Positions 38,801 to 48,893 of a stretch of DNA of 64,000 nucleotides are shown here, one piece after another; the stretch's first letter is position 1, and every line of letters starts with the position of its first letter. The DNA comes from Bedellia somnulentella (taxonomy: Eukaryota > Arthropoda > Insecta > Lepidoptera > Bedelliidae), in assembly GCA_963576735.1 (NCBI GenBank), contig OY755177.1, positions 8,122,001 through 8,186,000 on the forward strand, read 5' to 3'. The notes under the pieces were generated by a model. The model was not told where the DNA came from, ran no database searches, and saw only the letters and a program-made list of their open reading frames with translations. The translations under genes were made by a program, and so were the position numbers.

Positions 38801-41800
38801 TAAGTCTTTAGATTTATTGTCCTCATTTAATATAATGCTATATATTACGTTATAATTATATATATGAATACGTATAATACGTTACAGAAAACAGCAGGAA
38901 AAAGTACAATTTTGCAAAAACTAGTTTATCCTTTCATTTTATTAAAGCTGCATTTATATTTATGCTACCCTGGTACATACAATGTAAAAAATGGCATACA
39001 TGTTTCAAAATTCTAAGTTATTTTACCTCTTGATGTTTTCGTACCGGTGAAAATTATACAACTACAAACCCATTCCTCTATTAACACCATGTACTTACCT
39101 GTTTCTGTCAAAAAATGGAGTTGGTCAGTGGGGAATGACTTAGTATTTTTTTTCTAATAATATACTAACCGTACAACTAGTTGGGACTGTACAACCAGTG
39201 GGGCATACCTCCTAGCAGAAGACTCTTTTTAGTTTTGACATTGATAAAACCAAATGGTGGTTGTGTAGAAAATGTATTCTAGCGTAGTACGATTAAGAAT
39301 TTTAAACTGTATGCTTAGTGCTTTAAGGTATATTTTCCTTAAATGTTCAGATATTTATGATCACCCTGTCTGAGCAGATAACTTTGACGAGTTGTGCTTT
39401 CAGATATTATTGTCTCTTTGGGTGTTCAGATTTAATTGAAAAACCACTGCTCATATATTTGTGGCGAATTGGATGTTCAGAGCTTTTTGACCTTATTTAC
39501 CGTAAAGAATTTATTGAAATTTATTGCTGCTCAGATATATTTGAGTACCTCGGCCGCTCCGATATATCTGATGGCGACTGTACCATGGTAAACACTGTTT
39601 CTCATGCTAATAACGTCATTTCAAATTCTATGTCTCGGGCCAACACCATTGTGTCTTCTCTTAAGCCATATGTGTAATTGATTTCTCAAAGTTTTTAACG
39701 GTGAGGTAAAACATTGTGAGGAAACATGGCCGAGTTGTATTGTCGTTTGACAGAATGTCCGTACAATAGCCGATATGCCTGCTCTTTATCACGTGGATGC
39801 ACTGCCCGAGCAAAACGTGGGTATTCTGAATAGCAGTTGACGAAAATTACTTGTGATGGTCAGAAATATTAGTAGCTCTACCACCCCTTTGGTGCTTAAC
39901 GGCGAGAACGTTTCAGTTGAGCTGCATTATTTTTATTAGGCTAGAATCTTCATATTTAATGCATCAGAATTCATTTTGCACTCACTTTTTGTATCCCAGC
40001 TTTTCAACTGCTTCCTGAGCTTTAGCAGATCTTTTGCCAATCATGCAGTAAGTTATTATTTCAGTATCTTGGTTGGGCTTAGGCTTACCATATTTTGCTT
40101 TAAAGTCTGTGCTAGACATCTGCAATGCATTTGTTATGTCACTAACTAGAACAAATAATACAATATTAAAAGTTAAACAATCAGGCTTCATTACGAAACA
40201 TACGTATTTTATTATTTTAATCAATCATTCTCACGCACTAAGGCTCCCACACCATCTTCTACAAAAATGGCTAAATATTTTATTTTGTTGGGGAGTCACA
40301 ATGATTGCGTATATATTATATAAATTATAGTATGAAGCATATACCCGAGGTTGCAGGTTCGATTCCCGCATGTGTCGAAATTTTTCTTTCCTTTATTTAT
40401 TCCTTATTTATTAGTAACTAGCTTTTTGCCCCGCGACTTCGTCCGCGTGGACTTCATTTTTTGCATCCAGTTTACATAATACCAAAATACCGAAACACTA
40501 TCTAAACTTCTGTTTTTTATGTTTATAATCCCGCGGGCGTTGGTAATGACATAAAGGACATTGAGGCTTTTTAAGTGATTGTTGGGCGATGCAGTTTGTG
40601 ACCCATCACTAACAACCTTTATTAACCTATCTTTTATCAATATATTTCCAAAATTGGATGAAGAATTAGTATCTCCGAAGCTATGGCTACCCTTTTATGG
40701 AATTTATGGTTGTTAGCATATATTCATGAATGATTGATAGATGGATTTCATAAATTCAATCGCACCAAGTTTTATTATAAAATGTAAAAAAACTCTATAT
40801 TAACTTTCATTTACTATATCAACCCGTTAGGGGTTGAGTTCCAAAAAATCCTTTTTAATTGTTCATAAGAATCATGAAACAAATATACCAAGTTTTTATG
40901 TTCAGAAATGAGAATATCTTTAGTAAGTACAGATACGGATAGTAGTTTGGCGCTGCGGCGACGGCCCGGTGCTGCCCCCTACACTGACCGTTGGTGATAG
41001 TGGGAGAGCTTGCAGCGATTGCTCGGCGATATAGGGATGATTAGTGTTGGATCTCCTTCCAAAATAATCGCTAAATTGAAGTGATAGTGCTTGTTATTAT
41101 TATATATAGTGTATTATATATTTTAAGCTAACAAAACATTTTTTTACAAAAAGCTTGAATTACCTGAGATACGAACCCGGGACGATTCATTCATAATAGT
41201 TCTAATTAAATATTCATAGTAGTTAGTTATACCGCTACGCCACGGAGACGTTACCGGGGCGGTGTCAAATTTTTATTACGCTTTATTTCATATTAGTCTT
41301 ACTATTGATAAACAAATTTGTCATTTAAATTGATGAAACCCCTTCATCTTTCCAAAATGAACATTAACAAAGTGTCTGATGTGAATTCCATCGATGATAA
41401 AAATAATCGCTGCAATATTTTGAGCCATATATGAGTTCAGGTTTTTTGATGTTCCTATGAGAACTCTTGCGGATTCCTTAGTTTCAAGGAATCGTCGTCT
41501 TTTCATTTAGCTTCTAAATTTACATGTTAATATTCGTTTGCAATATAAATAGATGTAAAAAAAATGTATACGATTAAAAAATAGTACATCATCCCTCGGG
41601 AGTTCCTTATTTTCGGGGATCCATTACCGTACCATTAAGCTTCTAAATTTAGATTTTTATATTAGTTTACAATATTTTACGTTGTTTTAAACGATACACA
41701 GCGCCATCTCCAATGCATCCAGCAAGCAAACAATATTTTTGATTTCCCGTGGGAACATATTTTTTCCGGGATAAAAAGTACCCTATTATTTAATTTAGAC

Positions 41801-44800
41801 TTCTAACTACATGTCTGAAAAATTTCAAAGCAATCGGTTCAGTATTTACGGCGTGAAAGCGGAACAAACAAACAAACAAACTCACTTTCCCATTTATAAT
41901 ATTAGTATGGATAATCCCCACATGAGGTTTTCATGAACAAAAACATTCAAGTTATGTGATAGTTAGGCCTTCTCAACATTTGCATTCTATCTGAAAAGGT
42001 AGACAAGTGGCCTTCCGAATTTGTGAAAAATTCGGAGGTAGGGAACGCAAACACAACTTAAAAAGTGTAAAAGAAACAAAGGATACAAGAATTTCGCGCT
42101 AGCAGCCATTGGGGGCCGTTCAAGTATTACGTATACGTAAGCACTATGGAGGGGTGGGGGGGTCTTTGTATTGCTTATTTTGGATGACATGGGGGGTAGG
42201 GGAGTCTAGATGATGATTACGTCATCGGTAGATATTTTACAACCAAAGTCGAACATGCAAATCATGTGGTCTTTATTATTATAATTAGACCCCGTTATCT
42301 TTGTAGCATTTTGGTGGCAACTGATTTTAGTGATGGGGTAATTGATAATAAATTTTACGAACTTTTAAAACTTTTTACGAACGATGTTAATTTCGCAACG
42401 AACGCAATGGACTTTGTCACCGCGAAGTTCTAGTTCACAATGGTCTTCTATGATTTTGTTAATTGTAGTGATAAAAATAATATATTTTTTGCAATACGTG
42501 ACAAGAAAATTCTAAAACATGTTGTGAAGATTGTATGTCAAAGTCACTCTTGACATTGATGCATTTGTCATTTAACGATTAGGTTTATCAAAGAGGTCAA
42601 CTCTCTAAGTCGATTCAAGTAATTATTAGAATTAATTAATTAATAGAATTATTTATTTTATTAAATAATTCTAATGTAATTTTTCAAGAATTTGTACTAC
42701 CTACGCATTTAACTTCTTTTGGTAAAATTTTAATGTTTTTCTCTATGGGAGTCTCAGGGACCTACATCAGTACTAATGACAAAAAACAAGGTGTCAGTGC
42801 TTGAGGGTTAATATTAATAGTTAAAAAATGCGTAGGTAGTATAAATTCTTGAAAAATTACATTAGAATTATTTAATAAAATAAATAATTCTTTTAATTAA
42901 TTAATTCTAATAATTACTTGAATCGACTTAGAGAGTTGACCTCTTTGATAAATCCAATCATTAAATGACAAATGCATCAATGTCAAGAGTGACTTTGACA
43001 TACAATCTTCACAACATGTTTTAGAATTTTCTTGTCACGTATTGCAAAAAATATATTATTTTTATCACTACAATTAATAAAATCATAGAAGACCATTGTG
43101 AACTAGAACTTCGCGGTGATAAAGTCCATTGCGTTCGTTGCGAAATTAACATCGTTTTCACAAAAAGTTTTAAAAGTTTTAAAAGTTCGTAAAATTTATT
43201 ATCAATTACCCCATCACTAAAATCAGTTGCCACCAAAATGCTACAAAGATAACGGGGTCTAATTATAACCATAAATTAAGCGTCATCTACGGAAATAGTC
43301 TCGTACTACGTTGTAGAATTGCGACATGCGTATCGAAATTATAATCATGTCTCGCTTGGATGAATATTATTATTGTAATTAAAATAACTGAAACAAAAAC
43401 TTTAATTTCACAAAACTATTTTTTATGACACCTTCGGAATATAGTAGGGGAATGTCGAGAAGAAAACTCGTGATAGTGGGTTTCATGCGACACCAAGTAA
43501 AAGGGGATTATGTTATTCTTAGCCGGCACAACAAAGTGTTCGTGGATTGCAGTAGAAATAACGTAACGTGCTATTATCGCAACGTCCAAAAATCACACTT
43601 GAATAAAAAATCGGCACAAATTATAAAACAGGAGAAAGCATTTGGTAAATACTACCAGTCGCCTCTTACGTACACCCACCGGCGGCACCGGAAAAATGGG
43701 GTAGTGCTATTCTAAGCCGACACTACACAGCAATAATATATAATTCATAATAATGATTCATAAATATATACTTGGTTATAGTTTCGTGTTAGAAGGAGAC
43801 TATAAATATGCGTCTTTTGTATTTGTTTATTTACTAAATTAGAGGTTTTCTCTTTAAGGGATTTTTGGGCGATGCGGTTGGTGACCCATCATCAACAACC
43901 TTTATTCTATCATCTTTTTCCCACTCAACTTCCAAAAGTGGCTGAGGAATTTTTAATTTCTAAGCTCTGGCTACCCCTTTTAGGGATTTATAGCCGCTAG
44001 TATATGTATGTATGTTGCTCAAAAGATTTTTGTTCAATTGGAAATTTTCGATTTTCTGCACATGTTTATTTCCTTTATTTAATTTTCCGTCGTTATTATA
44101 AGGTAAAAAAATACTTTTAATCTTTGGTTATACTAAACTATGTAATAAAGGGTATTTTAAAAGAAAAGCAAACAACTTACTTTTTTATCTAATTAAAAAC
44201 ACTAGCCGTGTTATACAAAGATTTCTCCTTGTCGATATAGTGGGATGAGTATACGCAAAAATATAAATAATTATTTCATAAATTAGTATAAAGCTTATTT
44301 GATTCAGTTGTTTTTTCACAGTTGTTTACAAAATGCAAAGTTCAATGAAAGACTAAAAATTTATAAATATCAGCTTACTCTATCAATTCACCTTGACGAG
44401 ACGGTTGAGTGGTTGCGAATTTATTTGAACCTACTCATCCCCTCGCAAAGCTATACATTTTCGAAACTATAAACTAGAATTATAAGCACATTAATAAAAG
44501 AAAATGAATCAAGATAATTTATTCGAAGAACGGTTTGAATGCACATATTTAATATATTCTATTTCATTTTAAAAAAAGTAGAAATATTACAAAAAAGAGA
44601 TGTAAAAACATCACACAAATTTAAAGCAAAACGATTATAATTGTTTCAGCTAGATTTACGGAACATTAGGATAATACGAGCATATTCACAAAACAGAATA
44701 ATTCGCAGTATTTTTAATAATGCATTTACATCATTATCGAACGAAAATTAAGACAAAATTATTTTACCTGTAAAGAAATAAACAAAAAGCACATATTGAG

Positions 44801-47800
44801 CCGAACATTTGAACTCACGCCCTAACCTCTCCGCGCATAGCACTCCACACGTTGGACCATTTCGTTCTTACATCAGTCGGTGAAATTAACGATAATATTA
44901 CAATTGAGACAAACTTATAATTAGACCCCGTTATCTTTGTAGCATTTTGGTGGCAACTGATTTTAGTGATGGGGTAATTGATAATAAATTTTACGAACTT
45001 TTAAAACTTTTAAAACTTTTTGTGAAAACGATGTTAATTTCGCAACGAACGCAATGGACTTTATCACCGCGAAGTTCTAGTTCACAATGGTCTTCTATGA
45101 TTTTATTAATTGTAGTGATAAAAATAATATATTTTTTGCAATACGTGACAAGAAAATTCTAAAACATGTTGTGAAGATTGTATGTCAAAGTCACTCTTGA
45201 CATTGATGCATTTGTCATTTAATGATTGGATTTATCAAAGAGGTCAACTCTCTAAGTCGATTCAAGTAATTATTAGAATTAATTAATTAAAAGAATTATT
45301 TATTTTATTAAATAATTCTAATGTAATTTTTCAAGAATTTATACTACCTACGCATTTTTTAACTATTAATATTAACCCTCAAGCACTGACACCTTGTTTT
45401 TTGTCATTAGTACTGATGTAGGTCCCTGAGACTCCCATAGAGAAAAACATTAAAATTTTACCAAAAGAAGTTAAATGCGTAGGTAGTACAAATTCTTGAA
45501 AAATTACATTAGAATTATTTAATAAAATAAATAATTCTATTAATTAATTAATTCTAATAATTACTTGAATCGACTTAGAGAGTTGACCTCTTTGATAAAC
45601 CTAATCGTTAAATGACAAATGCATCAATGTCAAGAGTGACTTTGACATACAATCTTCACAACATGTTTTAGAATTTTCTTGTCACGTATTGCAAAAAATA
45701 TATTATTTTTATCACTACAATTAACAAAATCATAGAAGACCATTGTGAACTAGAACTTCGCGGTGACAAAGTCCATTGCGTTCGTTGCGAAATTAACATC
45801 GTTCGTAAAAAGTTTTAAAAGTTCGTAAAATTTATTATCAATTACCCCATCACTAAAATCAGTTGCCACCAAAATGCTACAAAGATAACGGGGTCTAATT
45901 ATAATCATGGATTTGAATTTAATATGTGTACCAAAAATTTAAAATAAGTTAGTTATGTTCGTAAGATTATAATATTTTTGTCCCTTACTCTATATTGAAT
46001 AAGGGACAAACAATCTTGTATCAGTTTCTTGTGTCAAATCTAAGCTCTATCCTAAATTAATTTTCTTATTTTTAAAATTACAATAATTATAATATTAAAA
46101 AATGATTAAATAATGTTTACGTAAGCGTAGGGGGAGGGGATAGGAGCTTAGCTTACTTTTGCTGACAAGGGGGATGGGGGGGTAAATAATTGTAATAAAT
46201 CTGCTTACGTAATATTTGAACGGCCCCTTGACACGGTAGCTCAATGGCAGAGCGACGGGGGCGTATACCCGAGGTCGCGGGTTCGATTCCCGCCTGTGTC
46301 GAAATTTTTCTTTCCTTTATTTATTAGTTAGAGTATGAATTTTAGCCGTGTAGTGTCGGCTTAGAATAACACTACCCCATTTCTAACCGTGGGTGATCGT
46401 AAGAGGCGACTAAAGGTATAGGGGCTTTTTAAGTGATTTTTGGGCGATGTGGTGTGGAGAGATCAGTCATAAAAGACATTTATAATTACCATCTTTTCCC
46501 CATCAACTTCCAAAAGTGGCTGTGGAATTTCTCATTCCAAAGCTCTGGCTACCCCATTAAGAAATTTATAGCCTTGAGTATATATATAGTCTTTCTATCT
46601 AAAAGAACGTTTTCAATTTCTATCTTCTTCCCATAAACTTAATTTACGTTCAGACCATAATCTTTAATTAACCATTCCCTCTCATTCAACCAATTTCTAT
46701 GGCTCCTCTTTTTCTGTACACGCTGTGCAATTGTGGAACGCACTTCCTGTGGAGATGCGATTGAAACAACACTATCTCACTGAAGCGCAGTAATACTGTT
46801 GCTTTTTAAATTATATGTATTAATTATATTTCTAAAACGTATTTGTGTATTTTATTTAGGTATTTGTATTACTTGTATATATAAAAGTATGTAGTGTGTG
46901 TTCATATGTGTGTAATATGTATATTATTTTGTGTAATTAATATTTATGTTATTATTTATTATTTCAATTATGTTATTATTTATTATTTCAATTATGTTAT
47001 TATTTATTATTTCAAGCGACATGATAGTCCAGTGGGTAGAACACCCGCCCGAAAAACAGAAGGGCGTGAGTTCCAATCCTGGGACGGGCCTACACCAATT
47101 TGTCTTTTCTAAAGTCATATGTGTGGTTAATTTATCATGGTTGCTAACGGTGAGGGAAAACATCGTGAGGAAACCCACATGGCTGAGTTGTACTTAGTCA
47201 TGTGACAGTGTATTCGTACAAAACGGCGATAGGCCTGCCCCCTATCACGTGAGTACACTGTCTAAGCAAAACGTGGGTACCTTCTCTGGAAACTAGATGG
47301 CGCTTGCCATGTGAGTTCAGGAGTATTGGTACCTCTGCCAACCCCTTCGGGGATAAACGGCGTGAACGTTTATGTTATGTTATGTTCAATTAAATAAGTT
47401 AGTTTTAAAGTAAGCTTGTTTTGTGCATCTACCCAGATAACTATTTTACCGATCTCACCTTTCAAAGGTTGTCTGGAAGAGATCGCTTTTAGCGATAAGA
47501 CCACCGATTGTACCTCACTGTAAACTGTATGATAATTTCTTTTGTAAATTTGTGTTTGATGTACGATAAAAAGTTATTCTATTCTATTCTATATGTATGT
47601 AGTATGAATTTTAATTCCCACAGATTCATCATCCCCATTGTTATGGTGCAAGTAACTTTTTTTAAAACAAAATATCATAGAATAGTTTGGGATGAAACCC
47701 CTTATGAGGGAATATCATCAACAACATAAATAAAATATACTTACGAGGAACATTTATACTATTAGGAATTTTGCCATGTTCTATAATTTCATCAGGGTTT

Positions 47801-48893
47801 CGCACATCAACAATAGTTGATTTATTATTCTTCACAGCTTTTGTGACATAGTCATAGTCAACTATATTCTTCTGTGCATTGCCACACTCTTGATGGCATA
47901 ACCTAGAAAGGACAGCAAGATTTTGTGGGTTATCTGAAATGGAAGACAATTTAACTTAACAATGGCATATAAATTTCTAATCTAGTAAGGCATAGTGACT
48001 ATGCAGTAGGCCTACCCTTTGTTGGATATAAATTACTATTGAAGGATTTCCTTGTTTATGGAAAACATGGGTACTATGAACAGCAGGCATCAAAAATTAC
48101 ATGTGATGTTTTAAGTATTACTTCTTCTAGCCCTTCAAGGATTTAAAGTGTTAACATTGAGATCCACTAACTAATTATAGTACAAAATTAAAACTCATCT
48201 CAAACTTAAACATTCACACCATATATCCTGAAGGTGTTGGTATTTGTGTTGCGGGTCAGCCTTTGGCCTTCCAAATGTGGTTTTGCTGTATGCAATTTGA
48301 TTTATATTAAGTGATTAAATTATTGACTTTATTGCTGTGTTCCTATTTGTGATGAGACAATTAAGTTGTGGAAGTTTACTGGGTCTTATTTTTTTCTTCT
48401 AAATTTTACACTATGAAAAACAAAGTTATTGCTGCATAGCTTTTTGCCCAAACGTTTGAGATGTTTTCCTTGATACATCCCTTCTCTTACCAATTCTCCT
48501 GGCTTGGGCAATTTTCTAGAAAAGTATTTAAAGAGTTGTTGAAAAGTTTGTAATTAATACTTAAAAAAGTGTTAATAAAAGTGCATTGAGCTTTTGCAAA
48601 AAAAAAAATTGTTGATTTATTTTCCATCATTCTTTTAAGTTCCTACTATTTTTCTCACCAAGACTTTGTTTATACATACATACATACATATACTCACGGC
48701 TATAAATCCCTAAAAGGGGTAGCCAGAGCTGAGAAATTAGATATTTCTCAGCCACTTTTGTTCATGTGTTTATATGTTGTATTTACTTATTCAAACTAGT
48801 AGACTTGGTTGAATACTTACGACGAACTTTTATAGCATTGCTAAATATTATCTTTTGCACCATAGCGCGAGTAATTGCAGGTAATTCTTGCAT
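35869..48893 (-). CDS. Mitochondrial-type rhodanese, gene 2
   Basis: Minus-strand gene of 157 residues in four exons: 48893-48821, 47933-47745, 40145-39986 and 35920-35869, all with GT/AG ends and continuous phase. Exon 1 gives MQELPAITRAMVQKIIFSNA, a basic amphipathic start like a mitochondrial leader. Then come IVDVRNPDEI, GKIPNSINVP, the active loop TYCMIGKRSAKA (CxxGxR, cysteine present) and the end KNYLGSWNDWKSKN. The last two introns have the same phases (1 and 2) and positions as those of gene 1. Introns are 887, 7599 and 4065 bp; the two large ones are filled with repeats, including a 4.1-kb Harbinger-like element. All exons read cleanly, so the gene is probably functional. Confidence 0.9.
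35995..36235 (+). pseudogene. LINE (family V) small fragment
   Basis: Reads ERSIFGVRLLDKVRNTEMRS and AQKTAQLKWPA, a diverged match to the family V C-terminus at 33003-33425. Lies in intron 3 of rhodanese gene 2. Confidence 0.65.
36285..36560 (-). repeat. Repeat W, copy 2
   Basis: Inverted relative of 39222-39590, with CGCCATCAGATATATCGGAG at one end and AAATATCTGAACATTTAGGG at the other. TCAGAT/ATCTGA motifs recur every 20-40 bp. Confidence 0.65.
36690..36940 (+). repeat. ACTAG-type repeat start and CTGT microsatellite
   Basis: ACTAGTGGTCCGCCCAGGCT opens a repeat of the same general type as 17575 and 40417. At 36893-36940 there is an imperfect (CTGT)n run. An inverted start of the same type is at 37890-37925. 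Nothing coding is supported between 36940 and 37400. Confidence 0.5.
37410..37640 (-). mobile_element. tRNA-derived SINE on minus strand
   Basis: In reverse: B-box GGTTCGATCCCCGC, then ATTTATGTGACGAGCG and TAGTCTTGGGTGTTATTT, a sequence type I recall as abundant in Lepidoptera. The 5' head is degenerate. 37640-38600 holds only fragments and AT-rich sequence. Confidence 0.6.
38617..38800 (+). mobile_element. tRNA-derived SINE (family B), second copy
   Basis: Clear A box TGGCCTAGCGGTT and B box GGTTCAAATCC. Alignable with 510-700 along its length. 38800-39220 shows nothing recognisable. Confidence 0.7.
39222..39590 (+). repeat. Repeat W, copy 3 (longest)
   Basis: Includes an open frame from 39357 with repeated CSDLI / CSDIF / RSDIS units; these reflect a degenerate internal repeat of TCAGATAT spaced 20-40 bp. 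No protein family recognised. It runs into a decayed SINE S1. Confidence 0.6.
39640..39925 (+). mobile_element. Decayed SINE S1 copy
   Basis: Lacks the tRNA-like head. Retains CATATGTGTAATTGATTTCT, AACGGTGAGGTAAAACATTG and GGCGAGAACGTTTCAG. Ends just downstream of exon 3 of rhodanese gene 2. Confidence 0.6.
40325..40416 (+). repeat. Family Z tRNA-like core and tail
   Basis: GAGGTTGCAGGTTCGATTCC followed by GTGTCGAAATTTTTCTTTCC and TTATTTATTAGTA. It stops exactly where an ACTAG-type element begins. Confidence 0.6.
40417..41910. repeat. ACTAG-type repeat element, copy B
   Basis: Begins ACTAGCTTTTTGCCCCGCGA and ends CATTTATAATATTAGTATGG; GGCGTGAAAGCGGAACAAAC just inside the right end is a common insect repeat phrase. 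Inserted in family Z at the position also used by copy A (17575). A degenerate repeat X segment lies at 40545-40730 and a tRNA-like unit at 41158-41252. Confidence 0.5.
41158..41252 (-). repeat. tRNA-like sequence with split boxes
   Basis: In reverse: A-box-like CCGTGGCGTAGCGGTATAAC and B box CCCGGGTTCGTATCTC, separated by an AT-rich stretch of about 45 bases. Too long between boxes for a simple tRNA; probably SINE-derived. Confidence 0.4.
41911..42111 (+). repeat. Family Z, left part
   Basis: Runs from ATAATCCCCACATGAGG to AGAATTTCGCGCTAGCAGCC and ATTG. Its right part is at 46228-46325, the two being separated by the Harbinger-like element. The unbroken equivalent is at 60083-60150. Confidence 0.65.
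42285..43262 (+). mobile_element. Foldback element FB-B, copy 1
   Basis: 978-bp imperfect palindrome from TTAGACCCCGTTATC to GATAACGGGGTCTAA, arms about 430 bp, centre about 115 bp (42712-42826). TTATAA or a near match flanks it. Open frames in the arms are side effects of the repeat. Confidence 0.85.
43425..43715 (+). CDS. Unrecognised 96-codon frame between the palindromes
   Basis: Begins MTPSEYSRGMSRRKLVIVGF and is rich in basic residues. Its last 18 or so codons lie in a repeat X fragment (43653-43728), so the original 3' end is lost. No family recognised; it may be a remnant of the gene carried by the surrounding element. Confidence 0.25.
   Translation: MTPSEYSRGMSRRKLVIVGFMRHQVKGDYVILSRHNKVFVDCSRNNVTCYYRNVQKSHLNKKSAQIIKQEKAFGKYYQSPLTYTHRRHRKNGVVLF
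43855..44018 (+). repeat. Repeat X, 3' part
   Basis: From GGCGATGCGGTTGGTGACCC to the TATGTATG tail. With the opposite 5' piece at 43653-43728 it lies in the centre between the FB-B copies. 44020-44800 shows no further feature; a weak tRNA-like stretch on the minus strand is at about 44800-44880. Confidence 0.65.
44921..45898 (-). mobile_element. Foldback element FB-B, copy 2 (inverted)
   Basis: 978 bp, the reverse complement of copy 1 including the asymmetric centre. I saw no differences in the parts compared. Flanked by TTATAA on both sides. Confidence 0.85.
46228..46325 (+). repeat. Family Z, right part with best tRNA-like core
   Basis: GACACGGTAGCTCAATGGCA and CGCGGGTTCGATTCCCGCC give paired acceptor, D and T arms, but the anticodon arm cannot form a five-pair stem. 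Tail AAATTTTTCTTTCCTTTATT. A SINE-like or captured tRNA module, not a working tRNA gene. Confidence 0.65.
46348..46580 (+). repeat. Repeat X copy
   Basis: Forward copy from GTGTCGGCTTAGAATAACAC to TAGCCTTGAGTATA. Confidence 0.75.
46600..46810 (+). pseudogene. LINE C-terminal fragment (Jockey-like)
   Basis: Frame reading FYGSSFSVHAVQLWNALPVE and ending EAQ-stop, the usual close of a Jockey/CR1-type reverse transcriptase. Confidence 0.7.
46944..47015. repeat. Three tandem 24-bp units
   Basis: TATGTTATTATTTATTATTT plus CAAT repeated three times, ending exactly where the SINE at 47016 begins. Confidence 0.8.
47016..47382 (+). mobile_element. tRNA-derived SINE S1, young copy b
   Basis: Same 367 bases as 33626-33992 by eye. 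Lies in intron 2 of rhodanese gene 2, antisense to it. Confidence 0.9.
47440..47600 (+). repeat. LINE 3'-end fragment
   Basis: CAAAGGTTGTCTGGAAGAGA and CGCTTTTAGCGATAAGACC followed by an ATTCT tail; I recall this as a common lepidopteran LINE 3' end. Ends 145 bp from exon 2 of rhodanese gene 2. Confidence 0.5.
48673..48760 (-). repeat. Repeat X fragment
   Basis: Reverse 3' part: ACTCACGGCTATAAATCCCT and TCTCAGCCACTTTTG, in intron 1 of rhodanese gene 2. The rest of that intron is featureless. Confidence 0.7.

Larger units (their letters stand above)
42112..46227. mobile_element. Harbinger/ISL2EU-like element carrying two inverted palindromes
   Basis: Inverted ends GGGGCCGTTCAA(G/A)TATTACGTA, with a 3-bp duplication TTG (42109-42111 and 46228-46230), inside a family Z repeat. 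G-rich tracts (near 42149-42163, 42191-42204, 46131-46140 and 46170-46183) lie just inside both ends. No transposase is recognised. The interior holds two FB-B elements and a 1.66-kb centre. The superfamily name rests on my recollection of similar GGGG...TTACGTA ends and is tentative. Confidence 0.65.

Noticed and set aside
43021..45162. Two mirrored open frames (...NKFYELLKLLKLF...) in FB-B arms
   Set aside because: They are the same palindromic arm read twice. The composition is random and they stop within the element.
46230..46303. A tRNA gene
   Set aside because: Acceptor, D and T arms pair, but the 17-base anticodon arm cannot form a five-pair stem and lacks T at position 33. The sequence is repeated with a common tail as part of family Z.
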